A stretch of DNA of 64,000 nucleotides, taken from NCBI GenBank assembly GCA_019802505.1, contig JAFMOC010000030.1, positions 1 to 64,000 of the forward strand, given 5' to 3'. Shown piece after piece: positions 1-10,041 of the stretch; position 1 is the first letter of the stretch, and the number at the start of each line of letters is the position of its first letter. The notes beneath the pieces were generated by a model. It made no database searches, was not told the origin of the DNA, and worked only from the letters and a program-made list of their open reading frames with translations. A program made the translations under genes and the position numbers. This DNA comes from Corydoras sp. C115. Lineage: Eukaryota > Chordata > Actinopteri > Siluriformes > Callichthyidae.

Positions 1-1035
1 GGAGGGGCCCAAGAAAAAAAAAGGGGGTTTTGGGGGAAAGGGGTTTGGGGGATTTAATAGGCAGAATCAACAATGGCAAATTGTGACCAAAGACAATTTA
101 TGGGAAACAAGGAAGGGAGATAAAGTGCAGCAGGCTAAAAAAATATTAAATAGGGGTTTTTCTACGGGTTACAAAAACAATCCAACTGACTGTTCCCTTC
201 ATCGTTTCACCATCGCTTTGAAAAAAAGATTAACGTTTGAATTAAAAGTAATATCTAAACAAGGGTTCCTTAGAAATTTTTGAATTTCCCCCTTTTTTCA
301 GTTAAAGAGTAGTTTCCACTACTGAAAATCTTATTTCCCTTTATTTACAAAAAAGCTTTACATCTAAAAATAAAATTTCACTAGGGTGGGGGGGGGGGGG
401 GGGAGGGGGGAAAGAGGGGGGGGTTTGGGCCTGGGAGTAACCCGGAAAAGTATAATTTTTATGGCACAGACCACCCACAAACACGGGGCAATTTAAAGCA
501 CCAAATTCAAAATTACTTTTTTTGGATGGGGAACGGGAAAAACCCGAGAAAAGCCATGGGACCAGGGAAACGGGTAAATCCCCCCAGAAAAGGGTTCGAA
601 AACCTGAACCCCCGCGCAAAGGGGAACCCACCCCAAAATCAAAATTAAATTTCACTCATTTAATCCGTTTAACCTATACTTCTGGATGGGGGTGGGGAAA
701 CGGGAAAACCCCCGAGAAAACCCCATGCAGACCCAGGGGAATATCAAAACCCCACCCAGAGGGGTTTGGACTGGATTCCAAGTTCATTTTTTTTTTAAAT
801 TTAATTTTATAATTCAGAGGCGGCCACCTCCGGTTTCCCCCCAAGCCCAAAAAACGGGATAAAGTAAAATTAAATTTGGGCCCCAAATTCCAAAATGAGG
901 TGTTTGGGTGGTGTCTGTGTGTGTGAGTGTGTGCCCAGAAATGATTGGCCCCCTGTCCTGGGTGTTCTCCCAGCGCCCGAAAGGTTTCTCCACTAGGGGC
1001 TGGAGAATAATAACCCGGAGAGATAACGGGAGAAT
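1..1035. other. Error-rich contig end containing garbled SINE copies
   Basis: This stretch is unlike the rest of the window. It is full of short homopolymer runs (G4-G18, A5-A9, C4-C6). Sequence resembling the family A SINE is recognisable but corrupted: minus-strand copies at about 385-640 and 683-780, and a plus-strand copy at about 820-1035. In these, CTCCCACAGTCC becomes runs of C and A, while anchors such as GTGTGTGCCCAG stay readable. The pattern suits poor base calling or consensus at a contig end better than biological decay, because substitutions tend to extend the neighbouring base. Frames read here should not be trusted. Confidence 0.65.
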
Positions 1036-1541
1036 GAGAGGAGGATTGAGAAGCCGTAGCTGCCAGTCATCCCGTGAGTGGGATTAGGACGCATCACTCT
1101 TGATCTGTCCATCACTGAAGAAATGGCCTGAGAGGGAAAAAAAAAGAGCCGTCCTATTTGTATGACGGATGAGCAAACATAGAGGGTGTGTTCTGCCGAG
1201 CTTTCGGCTTTAATGAAATGTGTCCAAATACAAGATGTATGCAAAATGATTTAAATGTGGCCATGCCTCCCCCTCTCTCTTTATTGCTCTGTCTCTCTCT
1301 TCTCTGAACTAAATCTACAAATAATAAATCATCTTCAGCTTTACGGCAGAGACGAGTCCTTCGAGCAGTTTCCTTGCCATTTATTTACTCGTTCATTTAT
1401 TATTATTTTTTTTTTAAATTTACACAGACAATATTTACTTTAGCAATGTCATCATTTTCATCCTTGAATATTATAATTGTAACTAAAGAACTAAAACTAA
1501 ATTGAATGAGGCATACTGGCTTATAGTCTATATTGTATACA

Positions 1542-1858
1542 TACCGTGGCTTAGTGGATAGTACGTTCACCTCTCAGCGCTAGGGATTCCCGGTTCGAAT
1601 CCCCATCTGGGTGGAGTTTCCATGTTCTCCCCGTGTCTGCGTGGGTTTCCTCCGGGTTCTCCGGTTTCCTCCCACAGTCCAAAAAATGGATCAAGTCAAT
1701 TTAACAAAATTGAGAGTGTGTCTGTGTGAGTGAGTGTGTGCCCAGCGATGGATTGGCGCCCTGTCCTGGGTCTATCTATGTTCTCCCCTGGATGGGCATG
1801 GGGAACCCCACCGCGACCCTAATAGAGGATAAAGCGGGAGATAATGAATGAATGAATA
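1542..1858 (+). repeat. Family A SINE (DANA/Mermaid-like), near full length
   Basis: A tRNA-derived retroposon. The head has pol III A box TGGCTTAGTGG and B box GGTTCGAATCC. The body contains the shared fish block CATGTTCTCCCCGTGTCTGC followed by TTTCCTCCCACAGTCC, and the end is GATAATGAATGAATGAATAA. The first few head bases are lost or changed (ATACCGTGGC). This copy carries the diagnostic pair CACCGCG and AATAGAGG, which defines one young subfamily. Confidence 0.9.
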
Positions 1859-1864
1859 AAGTCA

Positions 1865-2040
1865 AAAGTGTGGGTCTGTGCGTGTGTGTGTGTTTGTTTC
1901 CACACTGCTGCTTCGATTGCCATGACATTTGACATCTTCTTGGTTCTTTGAGACCCTGCGGAGGACTATATACTCATTACAACCACCAAGAAACAGCTTA
2001 GGGGGGTTTATTTTCTTTAATGAGCTGTGAATTGCATACC
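1865..2040 (+). repeat. Unclassified repeat U, copy 1
   Basis: A GTGTGTGTGT stretch is followed by TCCACACTGCTGC, TTGCCATGACATTTGACAT, then a distal block CATTACAACCACCAAGAA and GAGCTGTGAATTGCATACCC. The same order of landmarks recurs near 3690-3870, and partly near 13478-13610 and 24793-24868. I do not recognise the family. It may be an old transposon remnant. Confidence 0.4.
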
Positions 2041-2147
2041 CAGAAGCTTAATTTAGGGCGTGTCCATGTGTCTTTACGTTCATAACAATACGATTTATAA
2101 GTGTGTTTTCAGTGTCATGTGCGCTAAACCAATCAGCATGTTACTTG

Positions 2148-2415
2148 CCCGTTTCAGGCGCTGGGCAGATACACCCAGGACAGGGCGCCAATCTATCGCT
2201 GGCACACACTCACACATACACACTCTATATGAGGCAATTTGGAGAACTCAAATTACTTGATCCATGTTTTTGGACTGTGGGAGGAAACCAGAGAACCCGG
2301 AGGAAACCGATGCGGACACGGGGAGAACATGGAAACTCCACCCAGATGTTGATTCAAACCGGGAATCCCTAGCGCTGAGAGGCGAACGTTCTAACCACTA
2401 AGCCACCATGCCGCC
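2148..2415 (-). repeat. Family A SINE, 3'-truncated
   Basis: Reads on the minus strand from the tRNA-like head (GGCGGCATGGTGGCTTAGTGG at the right edge) to the CAGCGCC region at the left. The last 90 or so bases of the consensus, including the GAATG tail, are absent. The B box is present but changed (GGTTTGAATC). Confidence 0.88.
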
Positions 2416-2504
2416 AGATCAATAGATTAATGGTAAAAGATTTTCTTTTCTCGACCATAGTTAACAAACTATCCAATCAGAAGGGCAATAAGTATATCCA
2501 ATTT

Positions 2505-2605
2505 ACCCATCAAGTGGGAGGAAACTGGAGTACCTGGAGAAAAAAACATTTGGGCACAGTTGGCCCCAGCCAGGAATCCAACCGAGCTGCTGTGCCACAT
2601 TGCAT
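2505..2605 (-). repeat. Decayed family A SINE fragment
   Basis: GTGGGAGGAAACTGGAGTAC and a degenerate B-box region resemble the minus strand of family A. Divergence is high and no duplication is visible. It is probably an old copy. Confidence 0.5.
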
Positions 2606-2954
2606 ACTGCTGTGTTATATCCCTTTACCTTTGGAGGTTTAATGTTGTTATTGTTGCAACACCCTCTAAAACAGATTAATTTACAGTTCCGGAATATGGC
2701 AGTACATTTTTGGTCCTCAAAATGTACACATAGTTACTTTAAATACCAGCCACAGTGGATAGAGATGTGTAAACTGTAGCTCAGGAGACATTACTGTACA
2801 CTTATTACACAGCAGGGTGAAGGAACTTAGCAGCCATTTAGCTGAGACTGCTACTGTTGTAACAGCAAACTCTCTTTCTCCTGTTAGACTGCAGATCTTT
2901 AACGTAGTGTATTCTGTAGTATTTGTTTTGCTCATTTTTGTCCCAGTTTTTAAC

Positions 2955-3096
2955 AATCAACTGGTCTGTGGAGGGAAACCAGGCAACCGATGAAAACCCA
3001 TGTGGACGACATGGAAATGCCACTCAGTTCGGGACTCAAACCTGGACCTCCAGTGCTGTAAGGGGGACGTGCTAACCATTAAGCCACAGTGCTACC
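2955..3096 (-). repeat. Decayed family A SINE head
   Basis: The minus-strand landmarks GGGAAACCAGGCAACC, GAAAACCCATGTGGAC, GTGCTAACCATTAAGCCAC and GTGCTACC match the head half of family A with many changes. This is an old, 3'-truncated copy. Confidence 0.65.
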
Positions 3097-3689
3097 CTAC
3101 TGTGATCCAGTAGATGGAATTTTGGATTGCTACCTTTTCGATAATAATACTAAAAGCCTTTTTTTTGAAGCTGATTAAATGAAAACATTTCATTTCTCTG
3201 ATGTCTGTTACTTGTAGTTTACTATCCTCACATTCTTCCATCTTTTTGACTGTTCTCCTTTTTGACCTTTTTTTATTATGCTCTTATTCTCCTTCTTTTG
3301 CTCAGTCTCTTGAGTGCTGAGGGTTAATTTACACTAGCCGAAGGAAACTGAACCCTGAGCAGCACAGCGCTGAGGTGCTGTTTACAGATCACCATATCCC
3401 CATCACCTCAGCTTTCCTTCAAACTCACTCTGCTCCACCATCACGGCTTTCACTGACTCAAACAAACAAAGACAGGTTTGCTCAAAACCTTATTTTTTAA
3501 AAATCGCTGAGACCTTTTATTGACATCTATCGTATTATTAAAAAATGACCAAAAAGCACAGAGCATTGTTTTGTCCTCTTTTGTTGGGTCTTCTGAGTTA
3601 CATAATTATTAAATAAATATGACAAATTTGTTTATAAAAAGAACAATTAAATTAAAATGCATCTTTATTTGATCAGTTTATTCCCATGT
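3097..3689. other. Unique AT-rich sequence, no gene seen
   Basis: Contains pyrimidine-rich tracts (about 3230-3300) and no sustained open frame, splice-bounded frame or recognised repeat. Confidence 0.5.
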
Positions 3690-3870
3690 AATCTGTATAT
3701 ACAAAGGTGTGTGTGCGGGCGGGCGCATTCCCTATCCAAATCCACACCATGGCTTAGATTACCATGATATTCAACATACTTACTATATTTTTTAGGACTC
3801 ATCACAACCACCAAGAATCGCCTTTATCAATCCGTTGTCATTAATGTGTTAAATCTGTAATTACCCTAAG
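3690..3870 (+). repeat. Unclassified repeat U, copy 2
   Basis: Landmarks in the same order as at 1865-2040: a GTGTGTGTGCGGGCGGGCGC stretch, TCCACACCATGGCTTAGATT, ACCATGATATTCAACATACT, CATCACAACCACCAAGAATC and a distal AAATCTGTAATTACCC. The similarity is by eye and diverged. Confidence 0.4.
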
Positions 3871-4030
3871 ACAATGGCTGTTGGGTTGTAGTGTATTGAT
3901 GTATTGTGTTGTTGTAGTGTTGGATTTTACAGTTGATGCTGTTCACTGGTTTACATTAGTAAAACTATATGGTGCATTAGCAGATTATTTGTATTTATTC
4001 AGTTATCGTGTGTCAGTTATCAGTTATCAT

Positions 4031-4223
4031 TGGGGAGTGGTAGCTATCAATCTGAAGGTTGGCGGTTCAAATCCCAGGTGCCCTGAAGTTACCAATGTGG
4101 GTCCTTGAGCAAGACCCTTAACCCTTAAGCTCCAGGGTTGTTGTGTTTAACCTTGTTCTCACCTTGTAAGTCGCTTTGGATAAAAGCTCCTGCTAAATGA
4201 CCAAATGTAATGTAAATGTAATG
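4031..4223 (+). repeat. Family B SINE (tRNA head, LINE-like tail)
   Basis: The head has AGTGGTAGCTATCAA and B box GGTTCAAATCCC. The body reads CCTTGAGCAAGACCCTTAAC. The tail TTGTAAGTCGCTTTGGATAA followed by AAGCTCCTGCTAAATGAC is the ending shared by many fish SINEs and their partner LINEs. The copy ends in repeats of TGTAAA. It is independent of family A. Confidence 0.85.
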
Positions 4224-4269
4224 TGGTTTATTCTCTGTCTGTGTTTTAAGTTCTTTAGTTTCTTAGTGT

Positions 4270-4404
4270 TGCCCAGCAATGGATTGGCGCCCTGTCCTGG
4301 GTCTATCTGCCCAGCGCCCGAGACGTTCTCCCCTGGATGGGCATGGGGAACCCCACCGCGACCCTAATAGAGGATAAAAGCGGGAGATAATGAATGAATG
4401 AATG
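4270..4404 (+). repeat. 5'-truncated family A SINE with perfect duplication
   Basis: Only the last 135 bases or so of the SINE are present (GCCCAGCAATGGATTGGCGC to the GAATG tail). They are flanked by a perfect 13-bp direct repeat, AGTTTCTTAGTGT, at 4257-4269 and 4405-4417. A truncated copy inside an intact duplication points to abortive target-primed reverse transcription, not later deletion. Confidence 0.9.
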
Positions 4405-4419
4405 AGTTTCTTAGTGTCA

Positions 4420-4987
4420 ACTTGTCACCAAGTTTTAGGTCAAACACATCACTGAGTTGTATGCACACAACTGCAAACTTCCAAATCTAAAACACAATGG
4501 ACTCTAATCTTTAGTGTTGCTGCACAACATGGTAGTAGTATTTGGAAAATAATACAGCCAACCATTTGACTGAATGCAAAAATATGTTTATTTACAGGAC
4601 AAACGAGACATGTACAAAACAATAACTGAGAAAATGAGGAACCATTGAGTGAAAAGGCAGCAGGAACTTTCTAAGCTGGTTGCTGAGAGAATTCCTTTGC
4701 TTGTACTTGGAACCAGTAGGGGGGTTTCTGCCTTGAAGCAATTGATTTAATAAATTGCCATCCATGTTTGGCTTGGAGGAATGAGACAGCAGCGAGGCGG
4801 CGAACCAAGAGCCTGGAGACTAATTAGCTAACAGAGTCGTCTTTATGGAAATTAAATGCGTCCAAAAAGCCATGTGCCTCCTCTGCTTGGATCAGCTACT
4901 CCATGGGTAGAACTGAAGCAGAGCGGAGAACATAAATGCAAAACATAAAGCTCTACTCTTTAAAATATTTAAGTTTTCAGTTAAATT
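4420..4987. other. Unique sequence, no gene seen
   Basis: No convincing open frame, RNA gene or repeat. Base composition is ordinary for the window. Confidence 0.5.
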
Positions 4988-4998
4988 AAATGTCTTAA

Positions 4999-5304
4999 AC
5001 GGCGGCACGGGGGCTTAGTGGTTAGCACGTTCGCCTCTCAGCGCTAGAGTTTCCATGTTCTCCCCATGTCTGCGTGGGTTTCCTCCGGGTTCCTCCCACA
5101 GTCCAAAAACATCAAGTCATTTGAGTTCTCCAATTTGCCCCGTATAGAGTATGTTTGTGTGAGTGAGAGTGTACCCAGCAATAGATTGTCACCCTGTCCT
5201 GGGTGTATCTGCCCGGCGCCCGAGACATTCTCCCCTGGATGGGCATGGGGAACCCGACCGCGACCCTAATATAGGATAAAGCGGAAGATAATGTATGAAT
5301 GAAT
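4999..5304 (+). repeat. Family A SINE with an internal deletion
   Basis: The A box region reads GGGGGCTTAGTGG. About 40 bases including the B box are deleted after CAGCGCTAGAG, so the pol III promoter is broken. It ends in GAATGAATA. The flanking 11-bp duplication AAATGTCTTAA lies at 4988-4998 and 5305-5315. Confidence 0.88.
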
Positions 5305-5356
5305 AAATGTCTTAATGTTGCAGTTCTGTGAAAATCCACTTAACCAGAAAATAGAT

Positions 5357-5485
5357 TGTGCATGTCTGTGTGAGTAAGTGTGTGCCCAGCAATTGATTGG
5401 CGCCTTGTCCTGGATCTTTCTGCCCAGTACTTGAAACCACCTTCTCTGTATGGGCATGAGGAACCACCCCATGACCCTAATAATA
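5357..5485 (+). repeat. Family A SINE 3' fragment
   Basis: CATGTCTGTGTGAGTAAGTG, GCCCAGCAATTGATTGGCGC and GGGCATGAGGAACC align with the 3' half of family A, with several changes. No tail is visible. Confidence 0.75.
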
Positions 5486-5489
5486 CATA

Positions 5490-6282
5490 GTTCCTTTTCA
5501 ACACATGTACAAACACAAATATGACATGTGAGAGGTGATCAGGTTATGTTAATAAGGACTGTAGATGAGTCATAGAATAAATAATATAGCCCTGAACTAT
5601 TCTTATTCTGAGCATCAGTATCAAAAACACTGAGGCAGCCATTGTGTGGCCAGTGGGTCTCTAACAGAATGGTTTAATTAGCAGTGGTCGGATGGCTCGA
5701 TAAAGGATACGGACCGAGTGATTGATAATAAAGAAAACGAACATTAGGAGGAAAGTGATACATGTCTGTGCTTGTGGTTAAATGTGTGCTTTGTAATTGC
5801 TGGGTAAACCACACACTCTTTAATTTCAGATAGGTCTGATAGGATTGTGCAGACAAAATCAATATGTAAAACATTCTACAAAGAGCTGCTCACTTCTTTG
5901 CTTCCTCAAAGGCCAGAGATGTTTATGTAGCACCATTAGAACCCGCCATACATGACTCATTCTGCAGCCTACACACAAACACACCACACAAATGTAGACT
6001 TGTCTCTTTTTTTTTTTTTTTAATGTTGACCGAAGCAGTGTCCTTTCAATAAGGATTTCCCTGAACCCATGATGCGACTTTAGGCTGAAGTAGGATTGGG
6101 CAGTAAGTTGGAAGATGGGGTATTTGGAAGACCTCTATTATGTCAATTAAATGAAGTATTGTAAGATTGCTGATCACCGATTGGTCTTTACTAAGTTATT
6201 CATCATGCTGTGATCTGGCATAAAAAATCGGTTTGATGTGCAATCCTATGCTAAACAATGTTTACTGGTGCTTACCAGGTTT
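5490..6282. other. Unique AT-rich sequence, no gene seen
   Basis: Holds a T16 tract near 6007-6022. I see no repeat or supportable coding frame. Confidence 0.5.
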
Positions 6283-6296
6283 ACTTTCTGGATTCA

Positions 6297-6632
6297 TTCA
6301 TTCATTCATTATCTTCCGCTTCATCCTCTATTAGGGTCGCGGTGGGGTTCCCCATGCTCATGTCTCGGGCGCTGGGCAGATAGACCCAGGACAGGGCGCC
6401 AATCTATTGCTGGGCACACACTCACTCACACAAACACACTCTACATGGGGCAATTTGGAGAACTCACTTGACTTGATCCATGTTTTTGGACTGTGGGAGG
6501 AAACCGGAGAACCCGGAGGAAACCCACGCGGACACGGGGAGAACATGGAAACTCCACCCAGATGGGGATTCAAACCTGGAATCCCTAGCACTGAGAGGCG
6601 ACCGTGCTAACCACTAAGCCACCGTGCCGCCC
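6297..6632 (-). repeat. Full-length family A SINE with 14-bp duplication
   Basis: A complete minus-strand copy, from the ATTCATTCATTATCTTCCGC tail to the CCGTGCCGCC head. It is flanked by ACTTTCTGGATTCA at about 6283-6296 and 6633-6646. The subfamily marks are GGTGGGG and CTCTATTAGGG on this strand. The B box has one change. Confidence 0.93.
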
Positions 6633-6646
6633 ACTTTCTGGATTCA

Positions 6647-7026
6647 AAAGTCTTTATTAGTATTTATGAACTCTCTAAATTTAAGTTAATTTAGATCATT
6701 CTTAAAGCAGCTTTACAGTGTTCCAAGCCTGAACCTGAATCAGTTCAGTGAGGCCGTCCTGCAGGACTTTAACACCACCAATCCAAGAAAAGTCCAGGTT
6801 CAGTTCAGTATTTGTCGTTGTCGCTGTGCTCTGGCCGTGTTACGGATGACGAGCTGGTGATACCTCAAAGTAAACAGAATATAAAGTTTATGTAAGTAGA
6901 ATCTGCCTAAACCAGGCTTCTTACATTTCCTTCCCAAGTTAAACCTTTACACTTTTAAGTTATGTTATAGTCAGAACATATCAGTTATGTTTATCTCATG
7001 GACTTTTTTTTTTTTTTTTTAATATA
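6647..7026. other. Mostly unique, possible repeat R fragment
   Basis: CTTAAAGCAGCTTTACAG at about 6703-6720 recalls a block of dispersed fish repeat R (see 18497-18740), but the match is short. A T18 tract lies just before the next SINE. Confidence 0.35.
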
Positions 7027-7038
7027 TGTGTATGTTCA

Positions 7039-7386
7039 GGGCGGCACGGTGGCTTAGTGGTTAGCACGTTCTCCTCTCAGCGCTAGGGATTCCCGGTTCG
7101 AATCCCCATCTGGGTGGAGTTTCCATGTTCTCCCCGTGTCCGCGTGGGTTTCCTCCGAGTTCTCCGGGTTCCTCCCACAGTCCAAAAACATCGATCAAGT
7201 CAATTGGGTTCTCCAAATTGCCTCATATAGAGTGTGTCTGTGTGAGTGAGTGTGTGCCCAGCGATGGATTGGCACCCTGTCCTGGGTGTATCTGCCCAGC
7301 GCCCAAGACGTTCTCCCCTGGATGGGCATGGGGAACCCCACCGCGACCCTAGTAGAGGATAAAGCGGAAGATAATGAATGAATGAA
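7039..7386 (+). repeat. Full-length family A SINE, first of a tandem pair
   Basis: Both boxes are intact (TGGCTTAGTGG and GGTTCGAATCC). It is followed by GAATGAA and then by a second copy of its target sequence TGTGTATGTTCA (first at 7027-7038, again at 7389-7400). Another SINE begins immediately after that. Confidence 0.95.
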
Positions 7387-7400
7387 AATGTGTATGTTCA

Positions 7401-7717
7401 GGGCGGCATGGTGGCTTAGTGGTTAGCACGTTCTCATCTCAGCGATAGGGATTCTCGGTTCGAATTCCCAATCTGGGTGAAGTTTCCATGTTCTCCTCAT
7501 GTCCGCGTGGGTTTCCTCCGGGTTCTTCGGTTTCCTCCCACAGTCCAAAAACATGGATCAAGTCAATTTAGTTCTCCAAATTGCCCCATATAGAATGTGT
7601 CTGTGTGAGTGAGTGTGTGCCCAGCGATAGATTGGCGCCCTGTCCTGGGTGGGCATGGGGAACCCCACCGCGACCCTAATATAGGATAAAGCGAAAGATA
7701 ATGAATGAATGAATGAA
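7401..7717 (+). repeat. Family A SINE, second of a tandem pair
   Basis: Starts directly after the duplicated TGTGTATGTTCA. It differs from its neighbour by substitutions and by loss of the segment from the TGTATCTGCC area to CTCCCCTGGAT. After its (GAAT)n tail, TGTGTATGTTC appears a third time at 7718-7728. The internal differences argue for a separate insertion into the same site, not a duplication. Confidence 0.93.
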
Positions 7718-7728
7718 TGTGTATGTTC

Positions 7729-8884
7729 TTCACTGTGGTGACTCCCTTAAAGGAACAAGCTGATAGAAACAGAAAAGGAACTGTGGGCTTCATTAGCTGG
7801 AGATCATGTAGGTTAGTGCAGTTCCTAATAAAGTTCTTAATGGGTGTAACACTTTCTTTGTAAAGTTTATGAAACCATTACATTTTATGGAATGACCTCT
7901 GGTGTTTAACTTTAAAGCTCTGTCTTAAAACCTAAATATCAGAGCTTTAGTGAGTCTTCCCTAGTTTCTCCTTTTCCTGCTCTCTTTTTTTCTCCTTCTA
8001 TACTGTAAATAAAATTCACTGAGTCGGCTCCGGTCTTTGATAGCAATCACTCTGAGGAGGTGGTGACATGGAGCTGACGCATTGCACAGCCTCACATTGA
8101 GGAGCAGGCAGCCATCGCTGTGTACAAATCTATGTGACGATCCGGCATGAACGATATGTCGCTCCTGTCTATCTGACAGGGTGGCGCGTTGCCACGTTGA
8201 TGAATAAATATGGATTTTGATATGGAATTGGGTTGAAGCTTCCGTTTGAGGAAATGATGCACATTTATCTACCGTCCCATGGAGCTGACGGCTTTTCATC
8301 CACGGATTTTGGGCCTGATATCCTGAAAGGTCCCCCAGCTTCTTCTCTCATCTACATCAAACTGCTTTCTCCTTCCTGTTTTTGTTTTGCTCTGCCTGGT
8401 TTCTTTATTCTGAAATAATTACTTTAGAAAGTCACAAAATGGAAATGTTGCGACTCCTTTTCTTGCTGTACTCATTATAGAAGATACAGTCAGAGAAAGC
8501 AATTTATGTGAAAATAAATGGCAACTTGATGTAAACACATCCTCTGAATTGTAGCTGCTGTCATTTAAAAAAAGCATCTTTTATTTGCCAAATTATACAC
8601 TTTAGCTGTTCACATATGCAAGGATGTCAAATTGTAGTAATTTGAATAAAAAATAATGGCTTATAATTGTTTGAACATTGATGAATCTGTTCAGATGGCT
8701 TTATATCACGGCTGGGAAATTAATATGCCAAAGGGTCACTGAGAAAGTGGGTGGCCAAACCAATATTTTCAGTGTGTTAGCATCAGAAATACAGTAGCTC
8801 CTTCTTAGTCCGGGGTTATTTAACTAACTGAGAAGCAAAAATCTAATAAATAAAATAAAAAAGTGATCAAGTACACAGAAGAAG
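7729..8884. other. Unique sequence, no gene seen
   Basis: A minus-strand frame of 112 codons (7961-8299) lies here. It has arginine/lysine-rich ends and no recognisable domain, so I do not call it a gene. No repeat is recognised. Confidence 0.45.
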
Positions 8885-9090
8885 TAGTCCTCCACATTTA
8901 ACCCACCCGTGCAGTAAACACACATGTACACACACTAAATGAGGTGAGCCCATGTGCCCAGAGCAGTGGGCAGCCCTGCACATGTTTACCAGGAAACAAT
9001 TGGGATAGGGGTCTAGGACCTGGAATCAAATCTGGGACCATCAGGTCACAAAGCTGCTTCCTTAAACACAAGCCTTTGTCTGCCCCAAAT
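8885..9090 (-). repeat. Family C SINE, old copy
   Basis: Minus-strand landmarks CCACATTTAACCCACCCGTG, an ACACACATGTACACACAC stretch, GCCCAGAGCAGTGGGCAGCC, CAATTGGGATAGGGG and a head region CAAATCTGGGACCATCAGGT. These match a common fish tRNA-derived SINE whose centre holds a CA/GT stretch. The copy is decayed. Confidence 0.7.
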
Positions 9091-9094
9091 AAAA

Positions 9095-9746
9095 TGTGGT
9101 AAACAGACCAATCAGCATCCCATTTTAAAAAATATATCTCATGCACTCATTCCCAAGCTGCAGCAATATTTATTTAATTCAAAAAAACAACAAGGAGTAT
9201 AAAAGCTTGTCTTCAAAAAAGAAAAAAAAAAACCTGGATTTATATGCAAATTTTCAATTTGGAGCTGCTCCTGCCACCTCTGAACACCATTTGAGCATGA
9301 TGTATTCGTCACGCTTCATACAGAGTCTATATTTCCATATTTAAGCTCAAATGGAACAACATTACCAGCCAAACGGTGTGCAGGAAAAGTCATTCTGCTG
9401 CTTTAAATGGTTGCATTCATGAATCGTTGGTGTTCAGAGATGCAGTGAAGTTTTACTCAGGTTTACAGCTTGCCATAAATAATACTTAAAAACAAAGAGG
9501 ATAGATTGAAACCTGCAAAATATGTGGTCGATGCCCCATTGTTTAAGAATGGTATAGATATATTGGTTAAAGGAACGATCTAGTAAAGGTTGTAGTAAGG
9601 ATGTAGTAAACTGGAATGTATACAGTCCAGAGGAGCCTTCATGCGTTCCAGTGCATCACATCTCAGACCTACACTAAACATGGGCAAGCTCTTGTTCCTA
9701 CACTACAGTATATTAATTCCAAGGATAAGTGAGTAATGCTTAATCT
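9095..9746. other. Unique AT-rich sequence, no gene seen
   Basis: An A-rich run lies at about 9217-9231. Nothing else is recognised. Confidence 0.5.
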
Positions 9747-10040
9747 ACAGTACCGGTCAAAAGTTTGGACATGCCCGACACAGAACAAGTATAATTTGGG
9801 TGGTGGATTGTTTATTGTCAGTTCTGCACCAATAATGCACCAACCAAATAATACCTGCTCTGTAGTGGTACCTTTGGGGTACTAATCATTAGAGAACAGA
9901 GTACACAGTATGTACTGTAGTCCACAAACAGATGGACTACAGTCTGGAATTGTAGAACAACAAAGTCCATCTTTGTAAGTGGAACTGAGATCATGGACAA
10001 TAAGTGAAGCAAAAAAGGGGGTGTGTCCAAACTTGGTATA
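9747..10040. mobile_element. Palindromic MITE P, internally deleted
   Basis: The left end CAGTACCGGTCAAAAGTTTG follows a TA. The right end GGTGTGTCCAAACTTGGTAT is its near inverted complement. The retained right arm carries CCAAATAATACCTGCTCTGT, GATGGACTACAGTCTGGAAT and CAAAGTCCATCTTTG. Most of the left arm is deleted after the terminus. It is non-coding. The TA flank suggests Tc1/mariner mobilisation, which is inference. Confidence 0.8.
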
Positions 10041-10041
10041 G

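Noticed and set aside
7046..7106. Functional tRNA gene from the A and B boxes
   Set aside because: The boxes belong to SINE heads. The acceptor stem and anticodon arm do not fold as a canonical tRNA, and the same sequence is repeated many times with SINE bodies attached.
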